Assembly (NCBI RefSeq): GCF_000236905.1
Contig: NC_016526.1
Coordinates: 62,001-126,000 of the forward strand
Reading direction: 5' to 3'
Length of the DNA: 64,000 nucleotides
Source of the DNA: Tetrapisispora phaffii CBS 4417
Lineage: Eukaryota > Ascomycota > Saccharomycetes > Saccharomycetales > Saccharomycetaceae
Shown here in pieces: positions 19,733 to 30,812 of this stretch. The notes below the pieces were generated by a model that made no database searches, was not told the origin of the DNA, and was given only the letters and a program-made list of their open reading frames with translations. A program made the position numbers and the translations under genes. Positions within the stretch are counted from its first letter, which is position 1; every line of letters starts with the position of its first letter.

Positions 19733-20383
19733 ACACACTCACATTTTTTGTCATTTTACGAAAATCAAATTTCCAAAATAATAATAATAGACAACAACAA
19801 CTCTTTTTTGTTTGTGTCTTCGAATATAGTACTCTTTAAATGAACAAAGCGTCGTCAATTACTATCTTTATATATTGATATTCAGAATTTAAAAAGACAC
19901 ATACTTAAAATTAAATTTGTGTCACCTCTTTTGCCTTCCCAAACAATGATCATTCTTCTTTCTACAACACCTTCAAGGCTTTCCTCAGCCAACCTGAACA
20001 AACTTGACTTACATCATGCACTTCCTCTGCATGAGAAGAACGTATACCACCGTTATCAGTCCAGTGTATCACTCGTCGACCAGGGCTGTCATCTTTACTG
20101 TCACTTCAACAAACCCTGCTTGACTATGTCGTCCCGCGTGACATAAAATTTTTCCAGTGAAAAATTTTAGAGATGAGATGAGATGATCTAGTTTTAGCTG
20201 AAGATTAATAGCATAACCATTGTATATGTCTCTCTCTTGATGCAAATATATATATATATAAGTCTATATGTATATATATAATACTAGAGTGTCTTATTTA
20301 GTTGAGTGTTAGCTGTGTTCGTTGTTGTTGAAGAAGTTCAGTAACGGGAACCTGTCTTAGATTAATATCCAAAACACATTGAC
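19733..20383. other. ATX2-RRP5 intergenic region
   Basis: 651 bp. It contains the ATX2 3' region, an RRPE/PAC module, an alternating (TA) stretch at about 20247-20280 and the RRP5 leader. A 75-codon frame here begins only with GTG and is not credible. Confidence 0.6.
20157..20186 (+). promoter_or_regulatory. RRPE plus PAC ribosome-biogenesis promoter module (RRP5)
   Basis: TGAAAAATTTT (20158-20168) is an RRPE, bound in S. cerevisiae by Stb3. After three bases comes GATGAGATGAGATGA (20172-20186), overlapping PAC cores bound by Dot6 and Tod6. It lies about 200 bp upstream of the RRP5 ATG. The whole 30 bp is identical to the element in front of RRP36 at 41324-41353. Confidence 0.85.
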
Positions 20384-23300
20384 ATGTCTTCCAAGAAGGG
20401 ACAAGTGAAAGGCGATTTTCCGCTTTCTCGAGAAGATGCCACCCAACAACCTTCCAAATCTTCTTTGGTGTCTGGTGCTGAGGAGGTGTCGTTTCCAAGA
20501 GGTGGTGCGTCTGCTCTGACTTCATTAGAGTTGAAACAAGTTTCCAATGAGGCTGCTAATGATGTTCTATTCGGTAACAATGGTAAGAAGAAAAGAGAGA
20601 GTCCATCCACAGGCTCTAAGAGTAAGAAGAGCAATAAGAAATCTAAGAAGGCTGATGCTACTGAATTAGAATTGGTGGATGATGAAGATGACGAATTTGC
20701 TATTATACAGCATGTTAATTTCAAAAACCTGAAAGTCGGTTCACAATTATTAGGTCAAATTAGTTCCATAACTAGAAACGATTTGCGTATTTCTTTCACA
20801 GATGGTATCAATGGTTATGTACCAATAACAAATATATCTGAACAGATTACTGATATTTTAACACAAATTGACGAGGAAATGGCGGACTCAAGCGATGATT
20901 CCGATTCTGATGAAGAATACGAATCATCTGACGACAAATCAGAAAAGAAAAAATTAACAGAAAAACCAAACTTGATTGACTTATTCAAAGTAGGCCAATG
21001 GTTAAGGTGTTCTGTAACGGAAAACACAGCTTTAGACGCCACTACCAAAAAGAAGCGTAGGCTGGAGTTAAGTATTGAGCCTTCTGCTGTCAACACCTTT
21101 TCAGCAGACGATTTGAATAAATTTTCTACAGTACAGTGTTCGGTGAAGAGTATAGAAGATCATGGTGCCATCTTAGATTTAGGTATCTCTAATTTCACAG
21201 GTTTCATCTCCAAAAAGGACAGCAAAACGTTCGACAATTTAAAACCAGGTCATGTTTTCTTGGCAAACATTATTAATAAATCTGATAGAACAGTAACTGT
21301 TAACCAAGTCTTCAGTAAGAAAAATAAAGTATCACATATTTCCTCAATTGATTGCGTCGTTCCAGGTCAATTAGTTGAGTTTTTATCTGAAAAAATTGGT
21401 GGTAATGGTATTTTTGGTAAAGCTTTCGGTTCAATTGCTGGTTATATAACTGATATTCATTTGGAGACATTTTCTGAAGAAAAACTAAAAGAGAAATTCC
21501 CAGTCGGTCAAAATGTCCCGGCAAGAATCATTGCTATTTTACCAAACAAGGAAGGTGACAATGTGTTGCTTTTGTCTGCACAAACCCATATTATCTCATT
21601 AACCTCTGTGTTGTCTGAAATTGAAAATCTAGAAGCATTCCCAATTGGGTACACTTTTGACTCTGCCACAATTAAGGGCCGTGACTCTAGTTTCTTATAC
21701 TTAACATTAGATAACGAAAGAGTAGGTCAAGTTCACAATAAGAATATTGGTTCAGCCTTGGAATCAGAAAAAATATCTGCTAGAGTTTTAGGTTATACTT
21801 CAGTTGACAATGCATTCCAATTATCTACCGATCCAGAAATGTTGGCAAAGAAGTATGTCAGAGCTATTGATATTAAGATCGGTGAAGTATTAACAAATTG
21901 TGAAATTACAGCTGTGTCAACTGAAGGTATTCAATTAAAGCTTTTCGGTGGTCAATTTACTGCTTTTGTTCCACCATTACATATATCTGATACCAAATTA
22001 GTTTACCCAGAAAGAAAATTCAAAATTGCCAGTAAGGTCAAAGGTAGAGTATTGAATGTTAATGATAGAGGTCATATTTTTGTCACTCTAAAGAAAACGC
22101 TAGTAAATACCACCGATGATGATGACTTCACAATCATTACTTCATATGATGATGCTACAGCTGTTAAAGAATCAAATTCCAAGACAATTGCAACTGTTCT
22201 GCAATTCCGCCCAGCGGGTGCTGTGATTTCTTTCTTCGGTGGTGTGCGTGGTTTTATCCCAAACTCTGAAATATCAGAAGCTTTTGTTAGAAGACCTGAA
22301 GAACATCTTAGATTAGGACAAACAGTTATTGTCAAATTACTTGAGGTATCCGGAGAAAGGTCAAGAATTGTTGGTACATGTAAAGTTTCTGCTGCCAAGT
22401 CTGCCGAACAAAAAGATCTAATAAAATCTTTTGTTTTAGGTAGAACTATCATCGATGTGGAAGTCATTGAAAAGACGAAAGAATCTGTATTGGTTGAACT
22501 AAAGGATTCAGAATTAAGAGGTGTTATTAATGTCGGTCATTTATCAGACTCTAGAATAGAACAAAACAGAGCTGAATTAAAGAAAATAAGAATTGGTTCG
22601 AAATTAAGAGGCTTGATCATCGATATTGATTCCAAAACTCAAATTTTTAACATGAGTTTGAAGAAGTCACTAATTAAAGATGCTGAAAAGGAAATTTTAC
22701 CAATAAATTATCAACAAATTGTTTCAGTAGGTAAATCAACTCCACTTCATGGTTATGTCAAGTCTGTTTCGAACAAAGGTGTTTTCGTCGCCTTTAATGG
22801 TAAATTTGTTGGTCTGGTTTTACCTAACTTTGCTGTTGAAAGCAGAAAAATTGACATTAACAGTATTTATTATGTCAACCAATCTGTTACCGCATACTTA
22901 TTGAGATTCGATGATGGCAAGGAAAGATTTTTATTGTCTTTAAGAGATGAAAAACCAAAACAAAAGGAAAACACTATAACCCCAGCTTCTCTATTAAATC
23001 CAGTCGATTCATCTGTTTCTAACTTTGCTGATTGTACTCTTGGAAAATTTATCAAAGCCAAGATTACTGCTGTTAAAAAGAATCAATTAAATGTTAATAT
23101 AGCTGATAACTTGTTTGGTAGAATCCACATCGCTGAAGTTTATGATAATCTAAAACAAATTAAGGACGCTAAACATCCATTATCCAACTTCAAAGTTGGT
23201 GATATTGTCAACGTCAAGGTTATCGGTTTACATGATTTTGTTAACCATAAATTTGTTTCAAAATTTTCAGAACTAAAGGCAAAGAGTATTCTAGAACTAA

Positions 23301-25504
23301 CAATGAAACCTTCTGAAATGAAATCCAATGAAGTTAAATTGTTGAAAGCAAGTGACTTGGAAGTTGGTCAAGATATTGTTGGTTTTGTTAATAATGTCAA
23401 AGATAGCACAATCTGGTTATCAATAACGCCTTCTTTACATGCCAGACTTTCTTCTTTTAACTTAACAGAAAATTCCAATGATTCTAATGGCGAATCCTTA
23501 ATAGGTTCTGCTCTAAAGGTTCAAATTAAATCTATTGACTCTAAAAATAACAGCTTAATTGTTAAAACAGAATCTGATTCAGTTGTTGATATCAATGTCG
23601 GTTCCACAGTTGATGCTAAAATTGTTAAGGTTACCGACAAGCTTGTTTTATTACAGTTGCGCAATGGTTCGAATGCTGTTTCATATATCACTGACGCATT
23701 AGATGATTATTCTAAAACATTACCAGAAGTTTATGGCAATATGATTAGTAAAATAATACCTGCTACCGTTTTAGCTTTCAATGCTGAAAACAACAAAATT
23801 AAGTTATCTTTGCGTTCAAAGGGTGCTTATTCATTACCAACTGTTCACACAGATCTAAAACCAAATGACATTGTTAATGCTATAGTAAAGAATGTTACAG
23901 AAAAGGGTATTTTTGTAGCCTTGAGTAGCAATTTAGATGCCTTTGTTCCAATTTCGAAGCTTTCTGATTCTTACTTGAAAGAATGGAAGGCCTTCTTTAA
24001 ACCAATGCAACCTGTTGTCGGTAAAGTTGTCACTTGTGCTAATAATTCTAGAATTTTATTAACATTGAAGGAATCTGAAGTCAATGGTGAAATTCAAATT
24101 CTAAAGAATTATAATGATATTAAGGTTGGTGACATATTTAGCGGTGTTGTTAAGAATGTAGCCGATTTTGGTGTCTTCGTGAAATTAGATAATACACTAA
24201 ACGTTTCTGGTTTAGCTCACTCTTCGGAAGTTGCTGAATCAGTTCCAGAAGATCTACAATCTCTATTTGGTCCCGGTGATAAAGTTAAAGCATATGTTTT
24301 AAAGGTAAACCCAGAAAAGAAACAATTATCATTAAGTTTAAAAGCTTCCCACTTCTCAAAAACCAATTCTGGTAAATCTGCTAATGACTCTTCAGATGAG
24401 GATGGAGATGTTATTATGGAAGATGCTGAATATAACAATGTTTCGGATGCTGGATCCGATGTCGAAGACACCACAACCGTTATTACTAAGCAAGCTGTTA
24501 TGTCCACAGACGGATTAAGTTTAAGTGCTGGATTTGACTGGACTGCTAAGATTTTAGATCAAGCTCAATCCGATGATGAATCTGAAGAAGATGAAGATTT
24601 CACTGAAACCAAAAAGAATAGACACAGAAAGAAGAGAGCTCATGTTGTTGAAGACAAGACTATTGACATCAATACAAGAGCTCCTGAATCTGTTGGTGAT
24701 TTCGAACGTTTGATTATGGGTAATCCAAACTCATCAGTAGTATGGATGAACTACATGGCTTTCCAATTGCAATTAAGTGAGATTGATAAAGCCAGAGAAA
24801 TTTCTGAAAGAGCTTTGAAGACAATAAACTTCAGAGAAGAAGCTGAAAAACTAAATATATGGATTGCTAAGTTAAATTTGGAAAATACATTCGGTTCCGA
24901 AGAAACTCTAGAGGATGTATTCAAGAAAGCTTGTCAATATATGGATTCATTCACCATCCACTCCAAGTTATTAAGTATTTTACAAATGTCTGGACAAACC
25001 AACAAGACAGCCGAATTATTCAAAACTACCGCTAAAAAGTTTGGTTCTGAAAAGGTTTCTATTTGGGTATCTTGGGGTGACTGGTTAATTTCTCAAAAGC
25101 AATCAAATGAAGCACGTAACATTCTATCTTCTGCATTGAAGGCTCTACCAAAACGTCACCACATTGAAGTTGTAAGAAAATTCGCTCAACTAGAATATGC
25201 TAAGGGAGACCCAGAAAGAGGTCGTTCATTATTTGAAGGTTTGATTGCTGATGCAGGTAAGAGAATCGATATCTGGAACGTTTACATTGATCAAGAAATC
25301 AAAGTCGATGACAAAAAGAAGGTCGAAGATTTATTTGAGCGTGTGATACAAAAGAAAATCACCAGAAAACAAGCTAAATTCTTCTTCAACAAATGGTTAC
25401 AATATGAAGAAGGTAAAGAGGATGAGAAAGCAATTGGGTATGTCAAAGCGAAAGCAACTGAATTTGCTGAAAGTCATCCAAAAGCTGCTGCAGAAGAACA
25501 ATAG
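20384..25504 (+). CDS. RRP5: Ribosome biogenesis protein Rrp5
   Basis: 1706 residues (S. cerevisiae 1729). A nucleolar RNA-binding protein needed for pre-rRNA cleavages that lead to both 18S and 5.8S rRNA. A basic and acidic N-terminal stretch (KKSNKKSKK, then acidic) precedes a long array of S1 RNA-binding repeats up to about residue 1330. Clear examples are the repeats starting [22 protein letters not shown] and [23 protein letters not shown]. An acidic linker (about 1340-1430) leads to C-terminal TPR/HAT repeats (about 1440-1690) such as [14 protein letters not shown] and [12 protein letters not shown]. Frequent preferred codons suggest good expression. Expression control is visible as RRPE/PAC upstream and a Puf4-type word downstream. 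Confidence 0.98.
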   Translation: MSSKKGQVKGDFPLSREDATQQPSKSSLVSGAEEVSFPRGGASALTSLELKQVSNEAANDVLFGNNGKKKRESPSTGSKSKKSNKKSKKADATELELVDDEDDEFAIIQHVNFKNLKVGSQLLGQISSITRNDLRISFTDGINGYVPITNISEQITDILTQIDEEMADSSDDSDSDEEYESSDDKSEKKKLTEKPNLIDLFKVGQWLRCSVTENTALDATTKKKRRLELSIEPSAVNTFSADDLNKFSTVQCSVKSIEDHGAILDLGISNFTGFISKKDSKTFDNLKPGHVFLANIINKSDRTVTVNQVFSKKNKVSHISSIDCVVPGQLVEFLSEKIGGNGIFGKAFGSIAGYITDIHLETFSEEKLKEKFPVGQNVPARIIAILPNKEGDNVLLLSAQTHIISLTSVLSEIENLEAFPIGYTFDSATIKGRDSSFLYLTLDNERVGQVHNKNIGSALESEKISARVLGYTSVDNAFQLSTDPEMLAKKYVRAIDIKIGEVLTNCEITAVSTEGIQLKLFGGQFTAFVPPLHISDTKLVYPERKFKIASKVKGRVLNVNDRGHIFVTLKKTLVNTTDDDDFTIITSYDDATAVKESNSKTIATVLQFRPAGAVISFFGGVRGFIPNSEISEAFVRRPEEHLRLGQTVIVKLLEVSGERSRIVGTCKVSAAKSAEQKDLIKSFVLGRTIIDVEVIEKTKESVLVELKDSELRGVINVGHLSDSRIEQNRAELKKIRIGSKLRGLIIDIDSKTQIFNMSLKKSLIKDAEKEILPINYQQIVSVGKSTPLHGYVKSVSNKGVFVAFNGKFVGLVLPNFAVESRKIDINSIYYVNQSVTAYLLRFDDGKERFLLSLRDEKPKQKENTITPASLLNPVDSSVSNFADCTLGKFIKAKITAVKKNQLNVNIADNLFGRIHIAEVYDNLKQIKDAKHPLSNFKVGDIVNVKVIGLHDFVNHKFVSKFSELKAKSILELTMKPSEMKSNEVKLLKASDLEVGQDIVGFVNNVKDSTIWLSITPSLHARLSSFNLTENSNDSNGESLIGSALKVQIKSIDSKNNSLIVKTESDSVVDINVGSTVDAKIVKVTDKLVLLQLRNGSNAVSYITDALDDYSKTLPEVYGNMISKIIPATVLAFNAENNKIKLSLRSKGAYSLPTVHTDLKPNDIVNAIVKNVTEKGIFVALSSNLDAFVPISKLSDSYLKEWKAFFKPMQPVVGKVVTCANNSRILLTLKESEVNGEIQILKNYNDIKVGDIFSGVVKNVADFGVFVKLDNTLNVSGLAHSSEVAESVPEDLQSLFGPGDKVKAYVLKVNPEKKQLSLSLKASHFSKTNSGKSANDSSDEDGDVIMEDAEYNNVSDAGSDVEDTTTVITKQAVMSTDGLSLSAGFDWTAKILDQAQSDDESEEDEDFTETKKNRHRKKRAHVVEDKTIDINTRAPESVGDFERLIMGNPNSSVVWMNYMAFQLQLSEIDKAREISERALKTINFREEAEKLNIWIAKLNLENTFGSEETLEDVFKKACQYMDSFTIHSKLLSILQMSGQTNKTAELFKTTAKKFGSEKVSIWVSWGDWLISQKQSNEARNILSSALKALPKRHHIEVVRKFAQLEYAKGDPERGRSLFEGLIADAGKRIDIWNVYIDQEIKVDDKKKVEDLFERVIQKKITRKQAKFFFNKWLQYEEGKEDEKAIGYVKAKATEFAESHPKAAAEEQ

Positions 25505-25835
25505 ACAAATCTGCTACTCAACTCTTCTATCTATCATATGCACTTACTTTTCATCATTAAATACAAACTTAAATGTAATCCTATACTTTGTATTTAGTCA
25601 ATACATGTACATTACTTAGTTATAAACTAAAACTTTCTTATTTTAAAATATGTTCTAAATATTTTAATGTATCTTATTCCTGCAAAGAATTTTGATGATT
25701 CTTTAAAAGATTAAGGCGACTTTCAAAACATTAAATATATTTAAAGATTAAAAGAATATTTAACTAATTTGTTGTGTTAATATTCATATAAAAGATCCGA
25801 GGGTTGATAACAGTGAATACAGGGATCAACTAAAC
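25505..25835. other. RRP5 3' region and promoter of the next gene
   Basis: 331 bp of AT-rich sequence. It holds a Puf4-type word at 25606-25614 and nothing else recognisable. Confidence 0.5.
25606..25614 (+). promoter_or_regulatory. Puf4-type element in the RRP5 3' region
   Basis: TGTACATTA fits the Puf4 consensus TGTAHAWTA and begins 102 nt after the RRP5 stop. Puf4 is known in S. cerevisiae to bind mRNAs of nucleolar ribosome-assembly factors, so class and target agree. The real 3' end of the mRNA is not known from sequence. Confidence 0.45.
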
Positions 25836-27227
25836 ATGGAATTTGATTTAGTTTTATATATTAAGAAGGAATATTCTTTAATCCTGTTATGTGTAGGGTT
25901 CATTTCTATAATTCTTACTATGGGAGAAATAGCCGCCGAGGTATTGAAGCAAGGCAACTTGGAACATTTGAGGTTGGACTATTTGATTTTAGAGTCCCTA
26001 GATGGTTTGACAAATGACTCTAAAATGAGACATTATCTATTTAAAAATGTTTTTGAATCTATGCAGTTAAAATTTTATAGCCAGAATGTCGAGGGCTTCA
26101 AAGATTGTATACTTGGAGACTCAAGTTTAACGGATTCCGATATAAATACATTTAATAGAAGGTTTGTATTTTGTTCTATATTTGCACAACAATCTTTAGC
26201 TGTCAATTTCAATACTTTTAAAGTGATTTCAAGATTTATCAAAAATGTTTTATTGCTTACTGAAATTGCCATTGGTGTCGTCAGTATTGTGACAATATAT
26301 CATAATAATTCAAATGAAATTAATAAGATAAGACACTATTTACTGGGAATAATAAACATTGACAAAATTCCATTCCACGATAAAATGAAGGATAATTATA
26401 ATAATGACAGTAAGAGCCCTTGCACTTCGAAGAGAAAACCATCACTAAACAACTCTAGTAAGGAAAAAGCAGCAAATGTGAACATATTATCAGACTTTAA
26501 TAAATCTAAGGATTCGACCGAGTCAGTTAATAATATAGTTAAGACTGCCATAGATAAATTAAACAAACGAGATTACATAGAATCATCAGAGTCATCAACA
26601 TTTTCCTCAATATCCCTACCAACCTTCTTCTTAAATAAAAAATCGTCAACTAATAGTCACAAAGATACTAATGTGTATTTTAAAGAAAATGTTGACTACC
26701 TGAGTGGCACAAAGCGATCAAAACATGAGATCACAGTGGACAACTTGAATAATAAATTAGATAATGCATTAAAAATATCATCTGTTGAAGGGACGAATTT
26801 GAGACCGATAGATTTAGCAGGAGAAAAGTCTGATGGTGATAATGGTAAGGTTGAAATTGCAACACCGGTTAAGGTCAATGAACCTATTCATTGCGCTTTG
26901 GAGACAAAAAATTTAAATGAAGAAAGGCCATATCCCATAATAAAAAAGACACCTTTGAATTTTGACTTAATTACTACAAAAGGTAGAGCTGAATGGAAAA
27001 ATCATCTATTGAAATTACAAGAAACTAAAAACAAAAGAAATGAGAAAGAAAGAGAGCATTTTGAATTTCCTAATGATAACAAATTACAAGTTGCTGATAT
27101 ACAAAATATTAGACTATTTGATCCAAGTGGAAAACCTCTAAGAAGAGTAGTCATTCCCGGTATTGGATGGGTACCTCATCGTAGGGCACAAATGATATTA
27201 AATAAAAACAAAACGACACTTACTTAA
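25836..27227 (+). CDS. Unrecognised protein with two membrane segments
   Basis: 463 residues, no homologue that I recognise. A hydrophobic segment lies at about residues 13-29 and a second at about 137-155. The 110 residues between them are rich in Phe, Leu and Asn and likely helical. From 160 to 370 the chain is Ser/Asn/Lys-rich and probably disordered. The last 100 residues are basic and more ordered, with TTKGRAEWKNHLLKL and LFDPSGKPLRRVVIPG, then GIGWVPHRRAQMILN. A second ATG at residue 29 would remove the first membrane segment. With both segments the long basic tail and the N-terminus would be on the same side, which resembles nuclear-envelope or ER proteins, but that is only a guess. 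It sits between RRP5 and MTF1, which are direct neighbours in S. cerevisiae. Confidence 0.85.
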   Translation: MEFDLVLYIKKEYSLILLCVGFISIILTMGEIAAEVLKQGNLEHLRLDYLILESLDGLTNDSKMRHYLFKNVFESMQLKFYSQNVEGFKDCILGDSSLTDSDINTFNRRFVFCSIFAQQSLAVNFNTFKVISRFIKNVLLLTEIAIGVVSIVTIYHNNSNEINKIRHYLLGIINIDKIPFHDKMKDNYNNDSKSPCTSKRKPSLNNSSKEKAANVNILSDFNKSKDSTESVNNIVKTAIDKLNKRDYIESSESSTFSSISLPTFFLNKKSSTNSHKDTNVYFKENVDYLSGTKRSKHEITVDNLNNKLDNALKISSVEGTNLRPIDLAGEKSDGDNGKVEIATPVKVNEPIHCALETKNLNEERPYPIIKKTPLNFDLITTKGRAEWKNHLLKLQETKNKRNEKEREHFEFPNDNKLQVADIQNIRLFDPSGKPLRRVVIPGIGWVPHRRAQMILNKNKTTLT

Positions 27228-27403
27228 TGTTTGCTTTTTATCTTTAATTATTTCTAAAATTCTTCACTCAAAAGTGTAAAAGTTGTGATTAATCTTATAG
27301 AAATATATATTTACTGAAGTTTATTCTATAAGAGATGCTATATAAAACAGAATCAATTAAAATTCTTCAAATTACTGACAAGGTTAGGTTGATTTTACCT
27401 ACA

Positions 27404-28429
27404 TTAACTATTACTATCTTGAAATATATCGATAAAATCCATATAGATATCCGGTTTATAAGGCCATTTATAGAATAAATCTACCAAATAATTTATCTCT
27501 TCAATTGTTAATTCACCTGGACACCTATCTAACATCGATTGATCTTTTATGGCTCTCTCAAAATAATCTCTTGCACCATGCCCCAAAGATTCGACACAAT
27601 TGCGAAGAGTAGTGCCTTTTAAAATCATCAAATGTTTTGTGACATAATCCCAATAATCGAAATCAATAGTGGTTTGTTTTGGAGTGACCTCAAGTAATGA
27701 TATAGAACAACTTTTATCTGGTAAGACATCTTTTGAATCAAATAGAATTGGATCACATTTATCAATTATTTTCTTGTTGAATAAATTGATATCTTTGGAA
27801 TTCATTGTCGCAACTAAATTTGTATCAGTTAGGGCTTCCGTCAAAAGTGAACATTTAGACCTACTTTTATCAGTCGGACATGCAAGTAATTTAATCGCAG
27901 TTGATGTTGGCAACCATATTAACATTTTAACCAATCCAAATCTTTGTAACCAGTTTCCATTACCGACACAACTTAGCCATTGCATCATTAAAGCTTCTGA
28001 ATTTGGATTCGTTAGATTTGCAATTAGCAATAAACTGTCATTGACATGAGTACGGTCTTGTTTTATTGGCGTTATAATCTTTTCCTTATCAATCAGGTCA
28101 GTATAAGAAGACCATTCGTATGGATCTTTTTTATATATAATGAATGGAGACTGCTGGTAATTATTGATTAGATGTCTATGATAAACAAGTCTTGATTCCA
28201 TTAAAATATGATTTCTTGGTTTGTATTTATTATTGAACATTACTGACTGTTGAGCTGGACCAGGGTATAAATCGATCACATCAACTTTGTTGCTAAAATC
28301 TGAGTAAACCTTTTCGAGCTTCAATTTATTGAATATTTTCTCATGAATATCTGAATTAAGCATATATTTGAATGAATAAAATTTTTTAATGGAACTCAAA
28401 GATTCCAACGTAGGTACAGTTAAAGACAT
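27404..28429 (-). CDS. MTF1: Mitochondrial RNA polymerase specificity factor Mtf1
   Basis: 341 residues from the ATG at 28429, exactly the S. cerevisiae length. The frame stays open 31 codons further upstream to 28522, but the family starts at MSLTVPTLESLSSIKKFYSF. Mtf1 partners with Rpo41 in the matrix to melt promoters. It has the fold of rRNA dimethyladenosine methyltransferases: VDVIDLYPGPAQQSVMF takes the place of the S-adenosylmethionine loop. Other shared segments are LIANLTNPNSEALMMQWLSCVGNGNWL and DYVTKHLMILKGT. The C-terminal tail, which reaches into the polymerase cleft in the family, ends KPDIYMDFIDIFQDSNS. It is convergent with the unknown gene and divergent from TAF7. Confidence 0.97.
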   Translation of the reverse strand: MSLTVPTLESLSSIKKFYSFKYMLNSDIHEKIFNKLKLEKVYSDFSNKVDVIDLYPGPAQQSVMFNNKYKPRNHILMESRLVYHRHLINNYQQSPFIIYKKDPYEWSSYTDLIDKEKIITPIKQDRTHVNDSLLLIANLTNPNSEALMMQWLSCVGNGNWLQRFGLVKMLIWLPTSTAIKLLACPTDKSRSKCSLLTEALTDTNLVATMNSKDINLFNKKIIDKCDPILFDSKDVLPDKSCSISLLEVTPKQTTIDFDYWDYVTKHLMILKGTTLRNCVESLGHGARDYFERAIKDQSMLDRCPGELTIEEINYLVDLFYKWPYKPDIYMDFIDIFQDSNS

Positions 28430-28928
28430 AATCAAGTAAATTAGAACTACTTGCTCAGCGTATTTCACTCTTTCTCTTTCACACACAGGAACCGTATAGC
28501 GGAAACTGTACTCTATAACCAAAACTTAGATTTAAAAAAGCCCCCCGGGAACGTTAACACACTAGGATCAATATTATATTCAATAACCGACTTGATGGCC
28601 TTTTCCTAACAGAAACAATACCAATAACTTATAACTTTAATATTTCAATCTCTACTCTTTTAAAGTCATAAGTTGAATTGAACTGCTTTGACATCGCTGC
28701 TTAAACTGGAAAATATTGAAAAGTCAAAATTGATAAAAACGTTAAGCATTCCATTAAAAGAGTTGTTGACTCTCTCTAAGTTTATTTAAATGATTCATAT
28801 TTTTGACTATAGAGTTTGATATTCCAGATCTTTCACAGAATATTTATTTTATAGTTGTTGCTTTGAAGTGGGTTTATTGTACAGGACAGCACTGAAGCAT
28901 ATTAATCGAGGCCAACTTAAAAATTGAA
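28430..28928. other. Divergent promoter region, MTF1 and TAF7
   Basis: About 500 bp. It is AT-rich except for a short G+C burst GCCCCCCGGGAAC at about 28542-28554. No gene or RNA was recognised. Confidence 0.5.
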
Positions 28929-30812
28929 ATGGCAGTGATCAAAATTAAAAGACTGAGGAAACCCTCGGAAGATGAACAAGAGGTGGAACAGAAACCAACA
29001 AAGATACGTATTAAGACCAAACCTGTACAGGAATCAACAAAGAAGAATAAGTTGAAAATAAATTTAAAGAGGAAAACAAATGACAAGGATGTAGCAAAAG
29101 GGAATGTAGAATCTCAAACTGATGGAAACGGTTTGAAATTGAAATTGAATCTGAAGAAGCCAGATAGGAAGCCAAAAAATGAGCATAAGACTCCTCGTAT
29201 ACGCTTGAAACCAATACGTGTTCCTGGAGAAGGTTACGATTCAGAAGCATCCGATGTGGAAGATGATCCATTAATAGAAGAAGGGATAGTGATGAGAGTG
29301 CAGCCCCATGCTCAATCCGAATTTATTAAAAATTGTATAGAAACTGGAGATTACTCAGAACTTAATATAAAATGGAAAGGGGCAAGACATGCCGTTATCT
29401 ACATCAATTCTATACCATTTGGTGCGGTTTTAGTTAATTTACCAACAATCGTGGAAGTTCATAAGAGTGTGGATAGAAAAAACTTAATGAAAACAGTTGA
29501 TTTATCGCAGATGCTTCTTGTTATTAAACAAATCGAAGAAGAAGAGGACGTGTTCAAGCTGCATTCTCCTGATGCAGAAGACTTGGTAACAAAACATTAT
29601 GATAAGTATCTAGAAGAAATAAATGCATATAAAAAAAGTTTTATAATGGGCTATAATGGTGGACCATTAACAGAGGCTGAAGGAAAACATATAGATGAGA
29701 TTGTCACTAAAAAATACGATTACATGCATGGTCTGACTGCTCCACTTTATAATGTTCGTAACAGAAGATTTAGAAGAAAAATGAATTCTCGTGAGTTTGA
29801 CTATGCAGAAAGGGTAGTTTCTACGTTGTTAGAGCAAGATGATAAAGCAGAGGAGGTAACATTTGAGCTTATTGAAGAGTCTGAGATTCTCAAGAAATCT
29901 ACTTCTTCCAATAACCTTAAGATTGCTAGCCCAAAGCAACCGGAGAAAAGCGATCCATACATTTCATTTGCTCTTGATGATGAAGAAAGGGATGATGACG
30001 ACTTAGATTTAGAGGAAGCTTTCCAAAGTGAAGATGAAGGTGATGAAGCTAATACTGAAAAGAAAGATAGACGCTTTGCACAGGCAACTCCAGGTTCTCT
30101 AAATGAGGCTGAAATGAAAAACGTGCAAAACAGGTTAGATGAAACAGGTGATGATGTCGAACAGTTCAACGATGATGAAGACGAAGACGAAGACGAAGAT
30201 GAAGATGAAGACGAAGACGAAGATGAAGATGAAGACGAAGACGAAGATGAAGATGAAGACGAAGACGAAGATATGGATGGTGAGAAGCGTGATGTAGATG
30301 CTAGTGTAAAACACAACGAATTGTTGAAGGACGAATTAAAAGAGTTAGAAGCCATCTTACTGCAAACTGAACAAAAGCTCGAGAAAGCAACAAATCCATT
30401 ATTGAAGTCTAGATTCGTCGACAGTATGAAAAAATTAGAAAAAGAGCTAGATTTAAAGAGACAACAATTAAAAATCAGTAATGATAATTTAAATCCCGAC
30501 AAAAATGGCGAGAGCAAACAAGAAAACAATGAAGAAGAAGACGAAGAGGAATCTGAGGAGGAGGAAGATGAAGAGGAAGAAGAGGAAGAGTATGAAGAAG
30601 AAGCGCAACCTGTGGATCAGAAACAGCAGTCGCAACAAGCAACCCAACCAGAACAAACCGAGCAAAGTGAACAAGCAGACGCAGATCAAGATCAGAACGT
30701 TGCAAATGCAAAAGACGCGGAAATTACTGCCGAAGGAAACGCTGGACTGGACCAAAATGATCTAGACATGATGATGCTGTTTGGAGGTGAAGGAGACGAC
30801 GCAGACGACTAG
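28929..30812 (+). CDS. TAF7: TFIID subunit Taf7
   Basis: 627 residues (S. cerevisiae Taf7 is 590). A nuclear component of TFIID that pairs with Taf1. The basic N-terminus (KIKRLRKPSE and repeated KLKLNLKK words, residues 1-95) precedes the TAFII55 domain at about 110-300, recognisable from QFILR-type start VMRVQPHAQSEFIKNCIETG, AVIYINSIPFGAVLVNLPTIVEVHKS and LLVIKQIEEEEDVF. The domain ends in YNVRNRRFRRK. The second half is strongly acidic, including a 34-residue Asp/Glu run (415-448), a Leu/Lys coiled coil (about 460-520), a second Glu run and a Gln-rich tail ending MMMLFGGEGDDADD. Orientation and neighbours match YMR227C. Confidence 0.97.
   Translation: MAVIKIKRLRKPSEDEQEVEQKPTKIRIKTKPVQESTKKNKLKINLKRKTNDKDVAKGNVESQTDGNGLKLKLNLKKPDRKPKNEHKTPRIRLKPIRVPGEGYDSEASDVEDDPLIEEGIVMRVQPHAQSEFIKNCIETGDYSELNIKWKGARHAVIYINSIPFGAVLVNLPTIVEVHKSVDRKNLMKTVDLSQMLLVIKQIEEEEDVFKLHSPDAEDLVTKHYDKYLEEINAYKKSFIMGYNGGPLTEAEGKHIDEIVTKKYDYMHGLTAPLYNVRNRRFRRKMNSREFDYAERVVSTLLEQDDKAEEVTFELIEESEILKKSTSSNNLKIASPKQPEKSDPYISFALDDEERDDDDLDLEEAFQSEDEGDEANTEKKDRRFAQATPGSLNEAEMKNVQNRLDETGDDVEQFNDDEDEDEDEDEDEDEDEDEDEDEDEDEDEDEDEDMDGEKRDVDASVKHNELLKDELKELEAILLQTEQKLEKATNPLLKSRFVDSMKKLEKELDLKRQQLKISNDNLNPDKNGESKQENNEEEDEEESEEEEDEEEEEEEYEEEAQPVDQKQQSQQATQPEQTEQSEQADADQDQNVANAKDAEITAEGNAGLDQNDLDMMMLFGGEGDDADD
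30171..30272 (+). repeat. Asp-Glu codon repeat in TAF7 with a 24-nt period
   Basis: Alternating GAA and GAC/GAT codons encode residues 415-448. The Asp codons follow the order C,C,T,T repeatedly from about 30186 to 30272, so the true repeat unit is 24 nt (four Glu-Asp pairs), not 6 nt. The reverse strand gives a long false Ser-rich reading frame. Confidence 0.9.

Noticed and set aside
19919..20146. 75-codon frame between ATX2 and RRP5
   Set aside because: It begins only with GTG, lacks domain features and lies in promoter sequence.
27404..28522. 372-residue form of Mtf1 from the upstream ATG
   Set aside because: The extra 31 residues do not resemble the family, and the inner ATG gives exactly the 341 residues of S. 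cerevisiae.
29801..30529. 242-codon Ser-rich minus-strand frame inside TAF7
   Set aside because: It is the antisense shadow of the GAA/GAC/GAT repeat of TAF7; the poly-Ser is a by-product of the acidic codons.
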